A DNA stretch of 64,000 nt, from assembly GCF_036884655.1 (NCBI RefSeq), contig NC_088327.1, forward strand, positions 18,516,001 to 18,580,000. Reading direction: 5' to 3'. The notes under the pieces are model-generated. The model was given only the letters and a program-made list of their open reading frames with translations, ran no database searches and had not been told where the DNA came from. This DNA comes from Musa acuminata AAA Group (lineage: Eukaryota > Streptophyta > Magnoliopsida > Zingiberales > Musaceae). This document shows positions 1 through 10,804 of the stretch, piece by piece. Made by a program: the position numbers and the translations under genes. The number at the start of each line of letters is the position of its first letter. Positions within the stretch are counted from its first letter, which is position 1.

Positions 1-715
1 CCTCAAGAGGATTCAAATTTTGGGCTCCAAAATTTGAATTCTCTTAGGGTTCCCGGTGCTGGCGGTTCCACCGCCCAGCCAGGCGGTGCCACCGCCCAGC
101 GTTCGGGTGCTGGGCGGTGCCACCGCCCAGCCAAGGAGGTGTCACCGCCCAGCACTCGGGTGCTGGGCGGTGCCACCGCCCAGCCAGGCGGTTCCACCGC
201 CTGACTTTCCGATTCATTGGTTTGGCTTATTTTTCGCCCAAACCAAATCTGATTTTGGCCCCAGTTGGCCCCTAACCAGGATATAGGATTATCTCTTAAT
301 CCTAATCCTAATTACAGGTGAACTACATAAAAAAAACATCCTAAGCAAGTTTTTTAACCGCGAACGTCGAGTCTTGTTCCGGCGAGCTTTTCCGACGAAC
401 TCTTCCGACGGACTCCCTGCAAGCTCCCAATCTTTATGATGACTTTAACGAGTAGCCGAGCCTTCTTGGTGATCTCCGCGAGCCTCCGACGATTTCTTCG
501 GCGAACTTCCAACACGTTCCCGATTTCTTCTCGGACGGTTCCGGCAGCATCTCCGATGATTCTCCGGTCTCTTAAACGTCTATCAAACTCGACTCCGGTA
601 TCCTTGCTTTATGTTTTCTGATTATCGTAGTTAATCCTGCACACTTAACTCAATAATATGGATTAGATCAATTAACCCACCAATTGATTATATCATCAAA
701 ATCCGAGATTCAACA
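1..715 (-). repeat. 3' LTR of element A (cut by window start)
   Basis: Matches 6951-7665 base for base as far as I can read, at a constant offset of 6950. It ends with the family terminus gagattcaaca, followed directly by the polypurine tract. The TATA box of this LTR would lie just left of the window. Positions about 60-200 carry the GC-rich hairpin array seen in all the long LTRs here. Confidence 0.95.
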
Positions 716-1785
716 ATCTCCCCCTTTTTGATGATGACAATCAATTGATGACGGAGTTAAACATAACTCCCCCTATCTATATGCCATATTATGAGAAGAT
801 AAAACACTTGAATTTCATCATTGAATTCAAGTATAAACCTATAAGCTCTAACCGTAGAACTTATCGTTATTCTCATTAAGCATAATGTAAATGCGAAACT
901 TTGATGAAAATCTTTTTCAAGTCGAAAGATAAGAGACAAATTTTACTATTGACAAGAGATAAAGATTTTCAACTTGAATTGCATGATTATACATTTTAGA
1001 CATGCATTCAATATGATCAATCAATCTTACAATATTTTCAAGGATTTTGCAAGGCATATAAGATAATCATCGATCGATCACTTTTCTCAAGGATTTTGCA
1101 ATTCATATTTTGTCATGCTATTAAGAATGATATAAGTCATCACTTTTCTCCCCCTTTGTCATCAACAAAAAGGAAAATGAGACTTGAAGCACATATTTTG
1201 TCATACAACGATTTTATCATTGAAAATTAAGTATGCAAAAATATTTACGCAGAGTTCATTTTAGAGGAAAATTCAGCATGCATTCATATTATCTAATCTC
1301 TTCTTCCTATGAATAACAGAAATTGTAGATGTATAAGAGAGAGATTGGGATAAAAAAAAAATTCAAGTAGTAATTTCACGAAGTCAAGATCATAATTCGA
1401 ATACAAACTCATTCAAATCGTCAAATTCATGAAAATCTCAACATTACTTTTTAATCATCACATAAGGCATTTAAAGAATTTTTGAAACATAGGAGAATGA
1501 TTAATTTAAGCATACAATGTTTCAATCAAATTCAAGTCATGAATGCCAATACTTTCATATTTGTAAGTATCAATTCATGAATGCCAAAAGATATTATTTG
1601 TGATTCCAATTTTGCAAGATCAAGATTATGATTTAGATAAAACTTATTTAAATCAAATCGCTAACTTGAAATTCATTATCAAGTCATCAAAGTCGATTTC
1701 GAGATTTCACAACATGTCATATGGAATGAGAGATGGAAAGAAGATGAAAAACTTTACGGAAAATCCAATCAAACAAGTTTATTGT
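716..1785 (-). other. 3' noncoding tail of element A with multiple polypurine tracts
   Basis: No long frame on either strand. The polypurine tract abutting the LTR is at 716-729 (minus strand AAAAAGGGGGAGAT). A second tract of the form GATGACAAAGGGGGAGA lies at about 1147-1164. Repeated polypurine tracts are a known Sirevirus trait. There is no envelope-like gene here, unlike the relic at 59.8 kb. Confidence 0.8.
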
Positions 1786-4700
1786 TTAGGGACAATTTAA
1801 CATACCTAATTCCCTTCTAATGAATTCAAATTGGTCTTCATTCAAGGCTTTTGTGAATATATCCGCTAATTGATGCTTTGTGTCAATGAATTCTAGAACA
1901 ATATTATTGTTAAGGACATGATCGCGTATGAAATGATGCCTAACGTCGATGTGCTTAGTTCTAGAATGCTGAATTGGATTTTTAGTAAGACATATGGCAC
2001 TAGTATTATCACATTTTATGGGAATATTTTTAAAGTGAATTCCATAGTCTTCTAATGTATTTTTCATCCAAATGACTTGTGCACAACATGCACTTGCAGC
2101 TATGTATTCGGCTTCTGCCGTAGATAGTGCAACTGAATTTTGTTTCTTGGAAGTCCAAGAAACAAGTGCATGTCCTAAAAATTGGCATGTTCCGGATGTA
2201 CTTTTTCTATCTATTCTGCATCCGCCAAAATCGGCATCCGCATAGGCTATTAAATCAAAATTTTCAGATTTTGGATACCACAATCCTAAATTTGAAGTTC
2301 CTTTAAGATACCTAAATATTCTTTTAACACTCTTAAGATGAGATAATTTAGGATTAGATTGAAACCTAGCGCAAAGTCCTACACTAAACATAATATCCGG
2401 TCTAGTCGCAGTGAGGTAGAGTAGACTACCTATCATTCCCCTATATGTTTTTTGATCGAAACTTTCACCATTTTCATCCATATCTAACTTAGTCGCAGTA
2501 CTCATAGGGGTGTTTATTGCTTTTGAATTATCCATGTTAAATCGTTTTAACAATTCTAATGTATATTTGGATTGGTTAAGAAATATACCATCACTAAGTT
2601 GTTTGATTTGTAATCCCAAAAAGAAAGTTAATTCACCCATTAAACTCATTTCAAATTCAAGACTCATACATTTGGCAAATGATTCACATAGTGATTCATC
2701 CGAAGAGCCAAACACAATATCGTCAACATAAATTTGCACAATAAGAAAATTATTTTCAAAATGTTTAATAAACAATGTAGTATCAACCTTGCCTTTGGTA
2801 AAATTATTTAAAATAAGAAAGGAACTAAGCCTTTCATACCAAGCTCTAGGAGCTTGTTTTAAGCCATAGAGAGCTTTAGTCAATTTGAATACATGATTAG
2901 GAAGAAGAGAATTTTCAAATCCGGGAGGTTGTTCGACAAATACTTCTTCGGAAATAAAACCATTCAAGAAAGCACTTTTAACATCCATTTGAAATAGTTT
3001 AAAATTATTACTACTAGCATAGGCAAGGAGCATCCTTATGGCTTCTAATCGAGCCACGGGAGCGAAGGTTTCTTCGTAATCGATACCTTCTTCTTGGTTG
3101 AAACCTTTGGCCACTAATCTAGCCTTGTTTCTAACCACAATACCATTTTCGTCTTGCTTGTTTCTAAAGACCCACTTAGTACCTATGACTAAGTGGTCAC
3201 TTGGTCTAGGAACAAGCTTCCATACCTCATTCCTCTCAAATTGGTTCAATTCTTCTTGCATTGCAATGATCCAAAAATCATCTTTTAAGGCTTCGTCAAT
3301 GCATTTAGGTTCAATTTGAGAAAGGAAGGCGGCGTTAGCACAAAAATTTTTGAAAGAAGAACGAGTTTGAACCCCTTTTGATGTATCTCCTATAATTTGC
3401 TCTTTTGGATGAGCATCTACATACTTCCATTCTTTTGGTAAAGAAATTTCGGAAGAAGATGCATTCAAATGGCTATTTTGAGGAGAGGGTTCATTTAAAT
3501 TCAAATTATCAAAACCAAGATCATCATCAAAATCATTTTTCTTTAAATCGGAAATTTCATTAAAAACTACATGAATAGACTCTTCAATTACTAAAGTTCT
3601 TTTATTAAAAACCCGAAAAGCTTTAGAAACGGAAGAGTAACCAAGAAAGATGCCTTCATCGGATTTAGCATCAAATTTTCCTAAAGCATCCCTTTCATTT
3701 AAAATAAAGCATTTACAACCAAAAACTTTAAAATAGGAGATGTTTGGTTTTTTGTTATTCCATAATTCATAGGGAGTTTTGGATAAGGATGGTCTTATTA
3801 GGACTCTATTCATGATGTAGCAAGCCGTATTTACAGCTTCGGCCCAAAAGTACTTAGGTAAACTTTGTTCATTCAACATAGTTCTTGCCATTTCTTGTAG
3901 GTTTCTATTTTTCCTTTCAACTACTCCATTTTGTTGAGGATTTCTTGGAGTTGAGAAGTTGTGATTGTACCCATTACTTTCGCAAAAATTTTGAAAGTCA
4001 CGGTTTTGGAATTCACCACCGTGATCACTCCGAATTGATGAAATCATGAAGCCTTTTTCGTTTTGAGTGAGTTTACAAAATTTAGAGAAACACTTGAAGC
4101 AATCACTTTTGTGAGCTAAGAAATAGGTCCAAGTGTATCTAGAGTAGTCATCCACAATCACAAAAGCATATTTGCTTCCACCTAGACTTGTTGTATCAAT
4201 TGGTCCAAATAAGTCCAAATGGATCAATTGTAATGGTCTAGTAGTGCTAATTTGATTTTTTGGTTTGAAGCTTGTTTTTATTTGTTTGCCTAGTTGACAT
4301 GCATCGCATACTTTGTCCTTAATAAACTTTAAATTTGGAATTCCTCGTACTAATTCTTGAGATGAGATCTTAGATATTGTTTTCATGCTTGCATGGCCTA
4401 ATCTCCTATGCCAAAGCCAAGCATCATCATTTACGACGGAGAAGCACATTTCATTACTTAGTTCATCAAGATTGATGGTATAGACATTATTTTGTTTTAA
4501 AGCAATCATAGTCATGTTATGATTTGGTTTTTCAATAATGCACATATTTGATTCAAACCTAACGATATAACCTTTATCGCATAGTTGACTTATACTTAAG
4601 AGATTGTGTTTCAATCCATCAACTAGTAAAACATCATCAATGGAAAAACTAAATTTGTTACCAATAGTTCCCTTGCCAATGATTTTGCCTTTGTTGTTGT

Positions 4701-4824
4701 CTCCGAAGGTGACGTACCCTTCTTCTTTGCTAGTGAGCATAGAGAAATGAGATGGATCTCCAGTCATATGTCTTGAGCATCCACTATCGAGATACCATCT
4801 CTTGCTCCTAGCTTGTGGGTTTTT
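1786..4824 (-). CDS. pol: Pol polyprotein of element A (protease, integrase, RT, RNase H)
   Basis: An open frame continuous with the upstream gag frame. The first ATG is at 4767, but the protease motif LDSGCSRHM lies upstream of or across it, so this is not an independent start and expression presumably comes from a Gag-Pol fusion. Next come the integrase zinc finger (HRRLGHAS with CDACQ), the integrase core (SDHGGEF, then [12 protein letters not shown]), the reverse transcriptase ([29 protein letters not shown]) and RNase H ([34 protein letters not shown]). Every expected catalytic motif is present and I see no internal stop or frameshift. It ends close to the noncoding tail. It appears capable of activity if readthrough of the amber codon at 4825-4827 occurs. 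Confidence 0.95.
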   Translation of the reverse strand, partial: KNPQARSKRWYLDSGCSRHMTGDPSHFSMLTSKEEGYVTFGDNNKGKIIGKGTIGNKFSFSIDDVLLVDGLKHNLLSISQLCDKGYIVRFESNMCIIEKPNHNMTMIALKQNNVYTINLDELSNEMCFSVVNDDAWLWHRRLGHASMKTISKISSQELVRGIPNLKFIKDKVCDACQLGKQIKTSFKPKNQISTTRPLQLIHLDLFGPIDTTSLGGSKYAFVIVDDYSRYTWTYFLAHKSDCFKCFSKFCKLTQNEKGFMISSIRSDHGGEFQNRDFQNFCESNGYNHNFSTPRNPQQNGVVERKNRNLQEMARTMLNEQSLPKYFWAEAVNTACYIMNRVLIRPSLSKTPYELWNNKKPNISYFKVFGCKCFILNERDALGKFDAKSDEGIFLGYSSVSKAFRVFNKRTLVIEESIHVVFNEISDLKKNDFDDDLGFDNLNLNEPSPQNSHLNASSSEISLPKEWKYVDAHPKEQIIGDTSKGVQTRSSFKNFCANAAFLSQIEPKCIDEALKDDFWIIAMQEELNQFERNEVWKLVPRPSDHLVIGTKWVFRNKQDENGIVVRNKARLVAKGFNQEEGIDYEETFAPVARLEAIRMLLAYASSNNFKLFQMDVKSAFLNGFISEEVFVEQPPGFENSLLPNHVFKLTKALYGLKQAPRAWYERLSSFLILNNFTKGKVDTTLFIKHFENNFLIVQIYVDDIVFGSSDESLCESFAKCMSLEFEMSLMGELTFFLGLQIKQLSDGIFLNQSKYTLELLKRFNMDNSKAINTPMSTATKLDMDENGESFDQKTYRGMIGSLLYLTATRPDIMFSVGLCARFQSNPKLSHLKSVKRIFRYLKGTSNLGLWYPKSENFDLIAYADADFGGCRIDRKSTSGTCQFLGHALVSWTSKKQNSVALSTAEAEYIAASACCAQVIWMKNTLEDYGIHFKNIPIKCDNTSAICLTKNPIQHSRTKHIDVRHHFIRDHVLNNNIVLEFIDTKHQLADIFTKALNEDQFEFIRRELGMLNCP

Positions 4825-4827
4825 CTA
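4825..4827 (-). other. In-frame amber codon between Gag and protease
   Basis: Gag and Pol share one frame (both frame starts are 1 modulo 3 from the left) with a single TAG between them, in the context TTG TAG AAA. The decayed copy Y has a TAG at the equivalent place (23,113-23,115, context TTG TAG AGA). This fits programmed readthrough limiting Pol relative to Gag. That function is inferred. Confidence 0.7.
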
Positions 4828-6390
4828 CAAAAGAGGATGATTTTTAGGTACCCATTTGATTTTGGGTGCCTCAAAAATTGACCCACTAACTTTGTTATTT
4901 ATTATCGAATCCTTTATAGTTCCTTTAGGAACCCATATTAATTTTTGTGAACTCATTTTCCTAAAAGGACATTTGTAGGCAATATGTCCGGATTTGCAAC
5001 AGAAGTTGCATTGCATATAAGAGGAAACATGTAATGTAGGTCCTTTTATGAAAGTGGTAGGATTTTGATGTAATCCTTTTACAAATCCAATTCCATTTCT
5101 ATTTGCGATGTGACCCTTGTGTGCAAGGATCATATCTAATCCTTTGCTACCAACCTTAAACTTGTTTAAGGTTTCTTTAAGAAGCAAATTTTCATTTTTT
5201 ATTGCTTCTAAATGCTCACACTTAGAGCATGGAGGAGTTTGAATATTATCAAACTTATCTTGTAGCAAAGCATGCTCTTTCTTTAAGATACTTAACTTCT
5301 TGCTAACAGTTCTACATTCATCAAATAATTCATGAAAAGCGATAGAGAGTTCTTCAAAAGATAAATCTTCATTAAGTAAATCACATACCTCTTCTCCTAA
5401 AGCCATTAGCGCGTAATGAGCAACTTGCTCGGTGTTGGACTCCTCTTCTTCGGATGCGCTTGAATCATCCCACGTTGCCTTGAACGCCTTCTTCTTTGAT
5501 GTCCTCTTTTTGGCTTGAGGACAATCGTTCTTGTAGTGTCCCGGTTTTTTGCATTCATAGCAAATCACTTGGTCCTTCTTTTGTTCAAATTTATTTTTTG
5601 TATTATTTTTAAATCTGTTCTTTCTTAAATATTTTTTAAACTTTTGAGTCAAAAGTGCAATGTCATTGTCACTGTCCTCATCACTTGATGTTCCTTTCAA
5701 GTGGTCTTCTTGTGATTTGAGTGCCATATCCTTCCTGTTCTTTGGAAGGGGGTTCTCGAGCTCGTCATGAGCTTGACATGTCATTTCGTAGGTCATTAGA
5801 GACCCAATGAGTTCTTCAAGAGGGAATGCTTTAAGGTCTTTGGCCTCTTGAATGGCCGTAACTTTTGGATCCCAACTTTTAGGGAGGGATCTTAAGATTT
5901 TAGTTACTAGTTCAAAGTTAGTAAAATCTTTACCAAGAGCTTTGAGTCCATTGATGACATCCATAAACCGGGTGTACATGTCTCCGATGGACTCACTTGG
6001 TTTCATTCGGAAAAGTTCGTAAGAGTGCACAAGGATGTTGATTTTGGACTCTTTCACTCGGCTAGTGCCTTCATGAGTGACCTCAAGAGTTCTCCAAATA
6101 TCAAAAGCCGAATCACAGATTGAAACACGATTAAATTCGTTTTTGTCTAGTGCACAAAACAAGGCATTCATAGCCTTTGCATTTAAAGCAAAAACCTTCT
6201 TCTCCGATTCATTCCATTCGCTCATCGGAAGAGAAGATTTTTGAAATCCATTCTCGACAATAGACCAAAGCTCAAAGTCCATAGAAATGAGGAAGATTCT
6301 CATGCGAGTCTTCCAATATGTGTAATCCGACCCATTAAACAAAGGTGGTCGTGCAATAGAATGGCCCTCTTGCATGCCGGAGTAAGCCAT
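4825..6390 (-). CDS. gag: Gag protein of element A
   Basis: 521 residues, starting at the ATG at 6390, about 40 bp after the primer site. The N-terminal part is the copia UBN2-type Gag domain (WKTRMRIFL near the start; LRSLPKSWDPKVTAIQEAK near residue 170). A CCHC zinc knuckle, CYECKKPGHYKNDC, lies near residue 280, followed by a Ser/Glu-rich acidic stretch and a coiled-coil-like region. A second zinc finger (CNFCCKSGHIAYKC) lies near residue 465. The frame ends at an amber codon after KNHPLL and continues without a shift into the protease. Gag forms the virus-like particle that packages element RNA. Confidence 0.95.
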   Translation of the reverse strand: MAYSGMQEGHSIARPPLFNGSDYTYWKTRMRIFLISMDFELWSIVENGFQKSSLPMSEWNESEKKVFALNAKAMNALFCALDKNEFNRVSICDSAFDIWRTLEVTHEGTSRVKESKINILVHSYELFRMKPSESIGDMYTRFMDVINGLKALGKDFTNFELVTKILRSLPKSWDPKVTAIQEAKDLKAFPLEELIGSLMTYEMTCQAHDELENPLPKNRKDMALKSQEDHLKGTSSDEDSDNDIALLTQKFKKYLRKNRFKNNTKNKFEQKKDQVICYECKKPGHYKNDCPQAKKRTSKKKAFKATWDDSSASEEEESNTEQVAHYALMALGEEVCDLLNEDLSFEELSIAFHELFDECRTVSKKLSILKKEHALLQDKFDNIQTPPCSKCEHLEAIKNENLLLKETLNKFKVGSKGLDMILAHKGHIANRNGIGFVKGLHQNPTTFIKGPTLHVSSYMQCNFCCKSGHIAYKCPFRKMSSQKLIWVPKGTIKDSIINNKVSGSIFEAPKIKWVPKNHPLL

Positions 6391-6428
6391 CTCTCTTGGG
6401 TATTAAACCAAATATGAGAGATAACCTT

Positions 6429-6440
6429 GCTCTGATACCA
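6429..6440 (-). promoter_or_regulatory. Primer binding site of element A
   Basis: The minus strand reads TGGTATCAGAGC, complementary to the 3' end of plant initiator Met-tRNA. It sits two bases inside the 5' LTR end and primes minus-strand DNA synthesis. Confidence 0.92.
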
Positions 6441-6940
6441 CTTGTTAGGATCGGAGCGGCACTAAGAGGGGGGGGTGAATTAGTGCAGCGGATTAAAACT
6501 TCGATTTTAACAAAATCTTTCGTACGTTAAGAATGAAACTTGAGAAATTTAACTTGAAGGCGTATTCTTAAAGTTGCGCAGCAAGAGTAATAAGGAACTA
6601 AAGCAGTAAGAAGATTTGCAGTAATGTAAATGACAATAATAAAAAGCAAACCAGAGATTACGCCGATTTTTAGAGTGGTTCGGTCAAATGACCTACTCCA
6701 CTTGCGAGGCCCCTCTTCGATGAGGCTCCCACCTTCCACTAGCAAGTCTCTTGAAATGGAAGGGTAAACACCCCTCTTACAACCTTTTACAAGCAGCTCA
6801 ACCTCTTACAAATTTTCAATAAGAAAGAAGGAGGAGAACTCTCTAGCAAATTGAAAACAAGACTTGCTAAGACTTTCTAAGACTTTTCTCTCAATCAAAA
6901 TGCTTCTAAAAAGTTGTAACCTCAGCTGAGATTTGAGGGG

Positions 6941-6948
6941 TATTTATA
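6941..6948 (-). promoter_or_regulatory. TATA box of the element A 5' LTR
   Basis: The minus strand reads CCTATAAATACCCC. The same box, with slight changes, occurs downstream of the hairpin array in the other long LTRs (8934-8941, 13,943-13,950, 20,828-20,835, 25,415-25,422, 58,218-58,225). Confidence 0.8.
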
Positions 6949-7009
6949 GGCCTCAAGAGGATTCAAATTTTGGGCTCCAAAATTTGAATTCTCTTAGGGT
7001 TCCCGGTGC

Positions 7010-7155
7010 TGGCGGTTCCACCGCCCAGCCAGGCGGTGCCACCGCCCAGCGTTCGGGTGCTGGGCGGTGCCACCGCCCAGCCAAGGAGGTGTCACCGCCC
7101 AGCACTCGGGTGCTGGGCGGTGCCACCGCCCAGCCAGGCGGTTCCACCGCCTGAC
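7010..7155 (-). repeat. GC-rich hairpin array in the element A LTR
   Basis: Several copies of a unit close to GGCGGTGCCACCGCC, whose 6-base arms can pair around a 3-base loop, joined by CAGC-type spacers. The array is repeated at 60-205 in the other LTR. It lies about 60-210 bp upstream of the TATA box in the transcribed direction. Short frames rich in Gly/Ala/Pro across it are by-products of the repeat, not genes. Confidence 0.85.
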
Positions 7156-7665
7156 TTTCCGATTCATTGGTTTGGCTTATTTTTCGCCCAAACCAAATCT
7201 GATTTTGGCCCCAGTTGGCCCCTAACCAGGATATAGGATTATCTCTTAATCCTAATCCTAATTACAGGTGAACTACATAAAAAAAACATCCTAAGCAAGT
7301 TTTTTAACCGCGAACGTCGAGTCTTGTTCCGGCGAGCTTTTCCGACGAACTCTTCCGACGGACTCCCTGCAAGCTCCCAATCTTTATGATGACTTTAACG
7401 AGTAGCCGAGCCTTCTTGGTGATCTCCGCGAGCCTCCGACGATTTCTTCGGCGAACTTCCAACACGTTCCCGATTTCTTCTCGGACGGTTCCGGCAGCAT
7501 CTCCGATGATTCTCCGGTCTCTTAAACGTCTATCAAACTCGACTCCGGTATCCTTGCTTTATGTTTTCTGATTATCGTAGTTAATCCTGCACACTTAACT
7601 CAATAATATGGATTAGATCAATTAACCCACCAATTGATTATATCATCAAAATCCGAGATTCAACA

Positions 7666-8227
7666 GGAAGTTATTTAAATCTTTAGCCTCTTGAATAGCA
7701 GTGACTTTAGGGTCCCAACTCTTAGGAAGGGATCTTAAAATCATATTTACAAGCTCAAAATCCGAAAAAATTTTGTCGAGTCCTTTTAGACCATTGACGA
7801 CATCCGTGAAACGGGTGTACATATCGCCAATAGTCGGTTTCATTCAGAAAAGTTCAAAAGAATATATCAAAAGATTGATTTTTGACTATTTCACTCTACT
7901 TGTGCCTTCGTGAGTTACTTCGAGTATATGCCAAATATCAAACGCGGTTTCACAAACCGAAACATGATTGAACTCATTTTTATCAAACGCACAAAATAAG
8001 GCATTCATAGCCTTTGCATTAAGAGCAAAAGTCTTCTACTCCAATTCATTCCAATCGATCATTGGAAGAGAAGACTTCGAAAATTCATTTTCAACAAGAT
8101 TCCAAAGTTCGAAATCCATTAAAATAAGGAAGATCCTTATTCAGGTCTTCCAATAGGTGTAGTCCGTCCCATGGAACATGGGTGGACGTGTAATAGAGTG
8201 GCCCTCTTAGTTTCTAGCGTATGCCAT
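7666..8227 (-). pseudogene. gag: Gag fragment of element B
   Basis: The first part of a copia Gag on the minus strand, starting near 8227 and broken off at 7666 where element A inserted. It closely matches the Gag of copy Y (for example the segment meaning LRSLPKSWDPKVTAIQEAK). Stops and frame changes interrupt it, so it is non-functional. The remainder of B lies beyond the left edge of the window. Confidence 0.9.
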
Positions 8228-8277
8228 CTCTCTTAGGTTTTAATCCATTTGAGAGTTAACCCCGCTCATATACCAAT

Positions 8278-9790
8278 TGTTAGGATCAAGAGCACTAAGA
8301 GGGGGGGGGATAGTGAATTAGTGTAGCGGAAAACTTTCGACGATTTAAAACGACATTCGTATGATAAAAATGATTTCGGTAAGAAAGCTGATTCAGAGAT
8401 CACTTTAACTTGTGATCAAGCGAGATGCAGTTAAAGTAAAGATATAGAGGCAGATTGCAGTTAAGATAGAGAACAAAATGTAATTGCAAACCAAAATACG
8501 ATATTTGTACGATAAAAGTGATTTCGGTATGAAAGCCAATTCGAAAGTTGCTTTAACTTAGATTAGGAGAAGTGCAGTTAAAGTAAAGCTATGGAGGCAG
8601 TTTGCGGTTAAGATAAAGAACAGAAAGTACATGCAAACCGAGATTTAGAGTGGTTCGGTCAATCTTGACCTACATCCACTTTTGGCTTCCTCCTCCGATA
8701 AGGTCACCGATGTCCACTAGAGGCCTTCCTTCAATAGACGAAGGCCAACCACCCTTTTACATTTTCACTCCTTTTGACGGGCTTAGGAGACAACCCTTAC
8801 AAACTTTTCTCTCCTCTCTTGAAAGATCAAAACTTGGAAGAAAAGAGGGAGGAGAACTTCTAGCCTTTACAACACTTTTGAGCTCTAAAAATCATAGAGT
8901 AAGCGGTACCCTTTCATGTAGGAAAGGGTGGGGTATATATAGGCCCCAAACTGGTTTGAATTTGGAGCTCAAAAATATCTTTTCTCGGATTTTCGGGGTT
9001 CTGGCAGTACTACCTCCTGACTGGGGCGGTACAACCGCTTGGCAACTCGGAGACTAAGCCTCTGGGCGGTGCCACCTCCTGACAGGGGCGGCTGCACCGC
9101 CCAGTCTCGCTCGGAGACTGAGCCCAGGTGGTGCCATCGCCTGACTGGGGCGGTTGCACCGCCTAGTCTCGCTCGGAGACTGAGCCCAGGCGGTTGCACC
9201 GCCCAGCTTTCATGGAAGACTATCTCCTGGGCGGTGCCACCGCCGACCCTGGCGGTGCCACCGCCTAGTAGGAATTCTGGTCCGAATGAGTTGATCCATT
9301 CGGCCCAATTTGGGTCTATCAAGGGCCCAATTGCCCCCAGATTAAGTTAATGGGATCACCTCCTATTCCTAACTTAATCTACATGCTAAGTACGATATTT
9401 CTTAAGACATTTACTATAACTTGCTCTGGTGCGTCAATCGCTTCTTCCGGCGAGCTTCCGACGAACTTCCGGCGAACATCCGATGAACCTTCGACGATGC
9501 TCCGGTGGACTTCCGACAAACTCCTGGACTTACGACGATTCACTTGGCGAGTTCTAATGAGCTTCTTTGGTAAGCTCCTAGACTTCTCGGATTTGTTCCC
9601 GTAGAACCTCCGACGATCGTCCGGACTTCCGTCGAACTCTCGAACCCCCAACGTGATCATGGTCTTGACTCCGGTGCAACTTCTGTTGCATGTCTTACTT
9701 CCATCGTAGTTAATCCTGCACACTTATCTCAACATATGGATTAGATAACAAATGACAATTGACTTAATCATCAAAATCCGAGATTCAACA
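8278..9790 (-). repeat. 5' LTR of element B (1513 bp)
   Basis: Begins tgttaggatcaag and ends gagattcaaca on the plus strand. A degenerate primer site (minus strand TGGTATATGAGC) lies just left of it. A TATA-like box is at 8934-8941 and a hairpin array at about 9000-9270, with the loop variant GGCGGTTGCACCGCC mixed with GGCGGTGCCACCGCC. It is very similar to the LTR at 24,748-26,356. Its right end adjoins a 37-bp LTR end of the opposite orientation, so B inserted into the 5' LTR of element C. Confidence 0.93.
9000..9270 (-). repeat. GC-rich hairpin array in the element B LTR
   Basis: Repeated arms GGCGGT and ACCGCC with changing loops, spaced by segments resembling CTCGGAGACTGAGCC. The long frames on both strands here arise from the repeat's lack of stops. 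Confidence 0.85.
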
Positions 9791-9829
9791 ACCCCCCCTC
9801 CTCTTAGTGTCGACCCTGATCCTAACAAT

Positions 9830-9842
9830 TGGTATCAGAGCC
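9830..9842 (+). promoter_or_regulatory. Primer binding site of element C
   Basis: TGGTATCAGAGCC, matching initiator Met-tRNA, two bases after the LTR terminus at 9827. Confidence 0.88.
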
Positions 9843-9877
9843 ACGGTTTTCTACTTTGGGTTAACACCCAAATAGAA

Positions 9878-10804
9878 ATGGCTCATTTCGGCTTTCAAGA
9901 GGGTCAATCTCTCATTCGTCCTCCCTTTTTCAATAGGACGGACTATACTTATTGGAAAACTCGAATGAGAGTTTTCATGCTTTCATTGAATCTTGATTTA
10001 TGGAACATAATCGAAAACGGATTTGAAATGTCTTCTCTTCCAGTGAACCATTAGAATGATTTCGAGAAGAAGATGTTTTCTCTAAATGCAAAGGCTATGA
10101 ATGCCTTATTTTGCGCCTTAGATAAAAATGAGTCTAATCGTGTTTCTACTTGCGAAATGGCTTTCGATATTTGGCGCACTCTTGAAATCATGCATGAAGG
10201 AACTAGCAAAGTTAAAGATTCAAAAATTAACTTTTTAATACATGATTTCGAGCTTTTTCGAATAAAGCCAACCGAAACCATTGTTGACATGTACACTCGT
10301 TTTACAGATGTCGTCAATGGTTTAAGAGCTCTTGGCAAATGTTTTTTGGATTTTGAAATCGTAAACAAGATTTTGTGTTCTCTTAATAAAACTTGGGACT
10401 CTAAAGTAACGACCATACAATAGGCCAATGATTTGAACCATTTTCCACTCGAAGAACTAATAGGGTCCTTGATAACCTATAAAATGATGTACAATGCATG
10501 TAAAGAACTTGAGAACCACCTTCCAAAGAATATGAAGGATTTTGAACTTAGAACATTTGAAGACCACTCGAGCATAAGCTCAAGTGATGGTGAACATGAA
10601 GTCCTCACTAAGAAATTTAAAAAGTTAGTGAAACAAAAACTTAAGAACAAAAAGAATGAAACTACTTGCTTTGAACGCAAGAAGAAGAACAAAAATTGGG
10701 ATGAATCGAGTTCCTCTGAAGACAAAGAGAAAATCAAGAAAGGCGAGGTGGCATTCAACGATGAGATAATCGAAACCCCCTTAATTTATTTTGAAATTAC
10801 TTGA
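9878..10804 (+). pseudogene. gag: Gag pseudogene of element C
   Basis: One reading frame from the ATG at 9878 holds a copia Gag, starting MAHFGFQEGQSLIRPPFF and including WKTRMRVFML and NALFCALDKNESNRVS. It is broken by in-frame stops at 10,052-10,054 and 10,424-10,426. The zinc knuckle is damaged (CFERKKKN, missing the later Cys and His). Soon after the acidic Ser/Glu stretch the sequence passes directly into the noncoding tail, which is where pol is missing. Confidence 0.9.

Larger units (their letters stand above)
1..7665 (-). mobile_element. Element A: near-intact Sirevirus-type Ty1/copia retrotransposon
   Basis: A minus-strand LTR retrotransposon whose 3' LTR is cut by the window start. 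Reading leftward from the 5' LTR (6443-7665) it has a tRNA-Met-type primer site, gag, pol in the order protease, integrase, reverse transcriptase, RNase H (the copia order), a roughly 1-kb noncoding tail with polypurine tracts, and the 3' LTR (visible 1-715). The polypurine tract, repeated tracts in the tail and long leader are those known from the Sirevirus (SIRE/Maximus) lineage. Gag-Pol is one frame of about 1535 codons interrupted only by one amber codon. The visible 715 bp of the two LTRs look identical, so insertion was recent. The right end lies inside the gag of element B; the left end and the target-site duplication are outside the window. Confidence 0.95.
6443..7665 (-). repeat. 5' LTR of element A (1223 bp)
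   Basis: Plus-strand ends are tgttagga and gagattcaaca, the terminal TG...CA of the family. On the minus strand the order is U3, GC-rich hairpin array (about 7010-7155), TATA box (TATAAATA, 6941-6948), then transcribed leader. The right end abuts gag sequence of element B at 7666. Confidence 0.95.

Noticed and set aside
56..286. Plus-strand frame of 76 codons rich in Ala/Pro/Gly, with counterparts in every long LTR
   Set aside because: It arises from the GC-rich hairpin array, which lacks stops on both strands. No domain, start context or conservation as protein.
6527..6745. 72-residue frame with a hydrophobic stretch in the LTR of element A
   Set aside because: Lies in the LTR leader with no counterpart frame preserved in the other LTRs.
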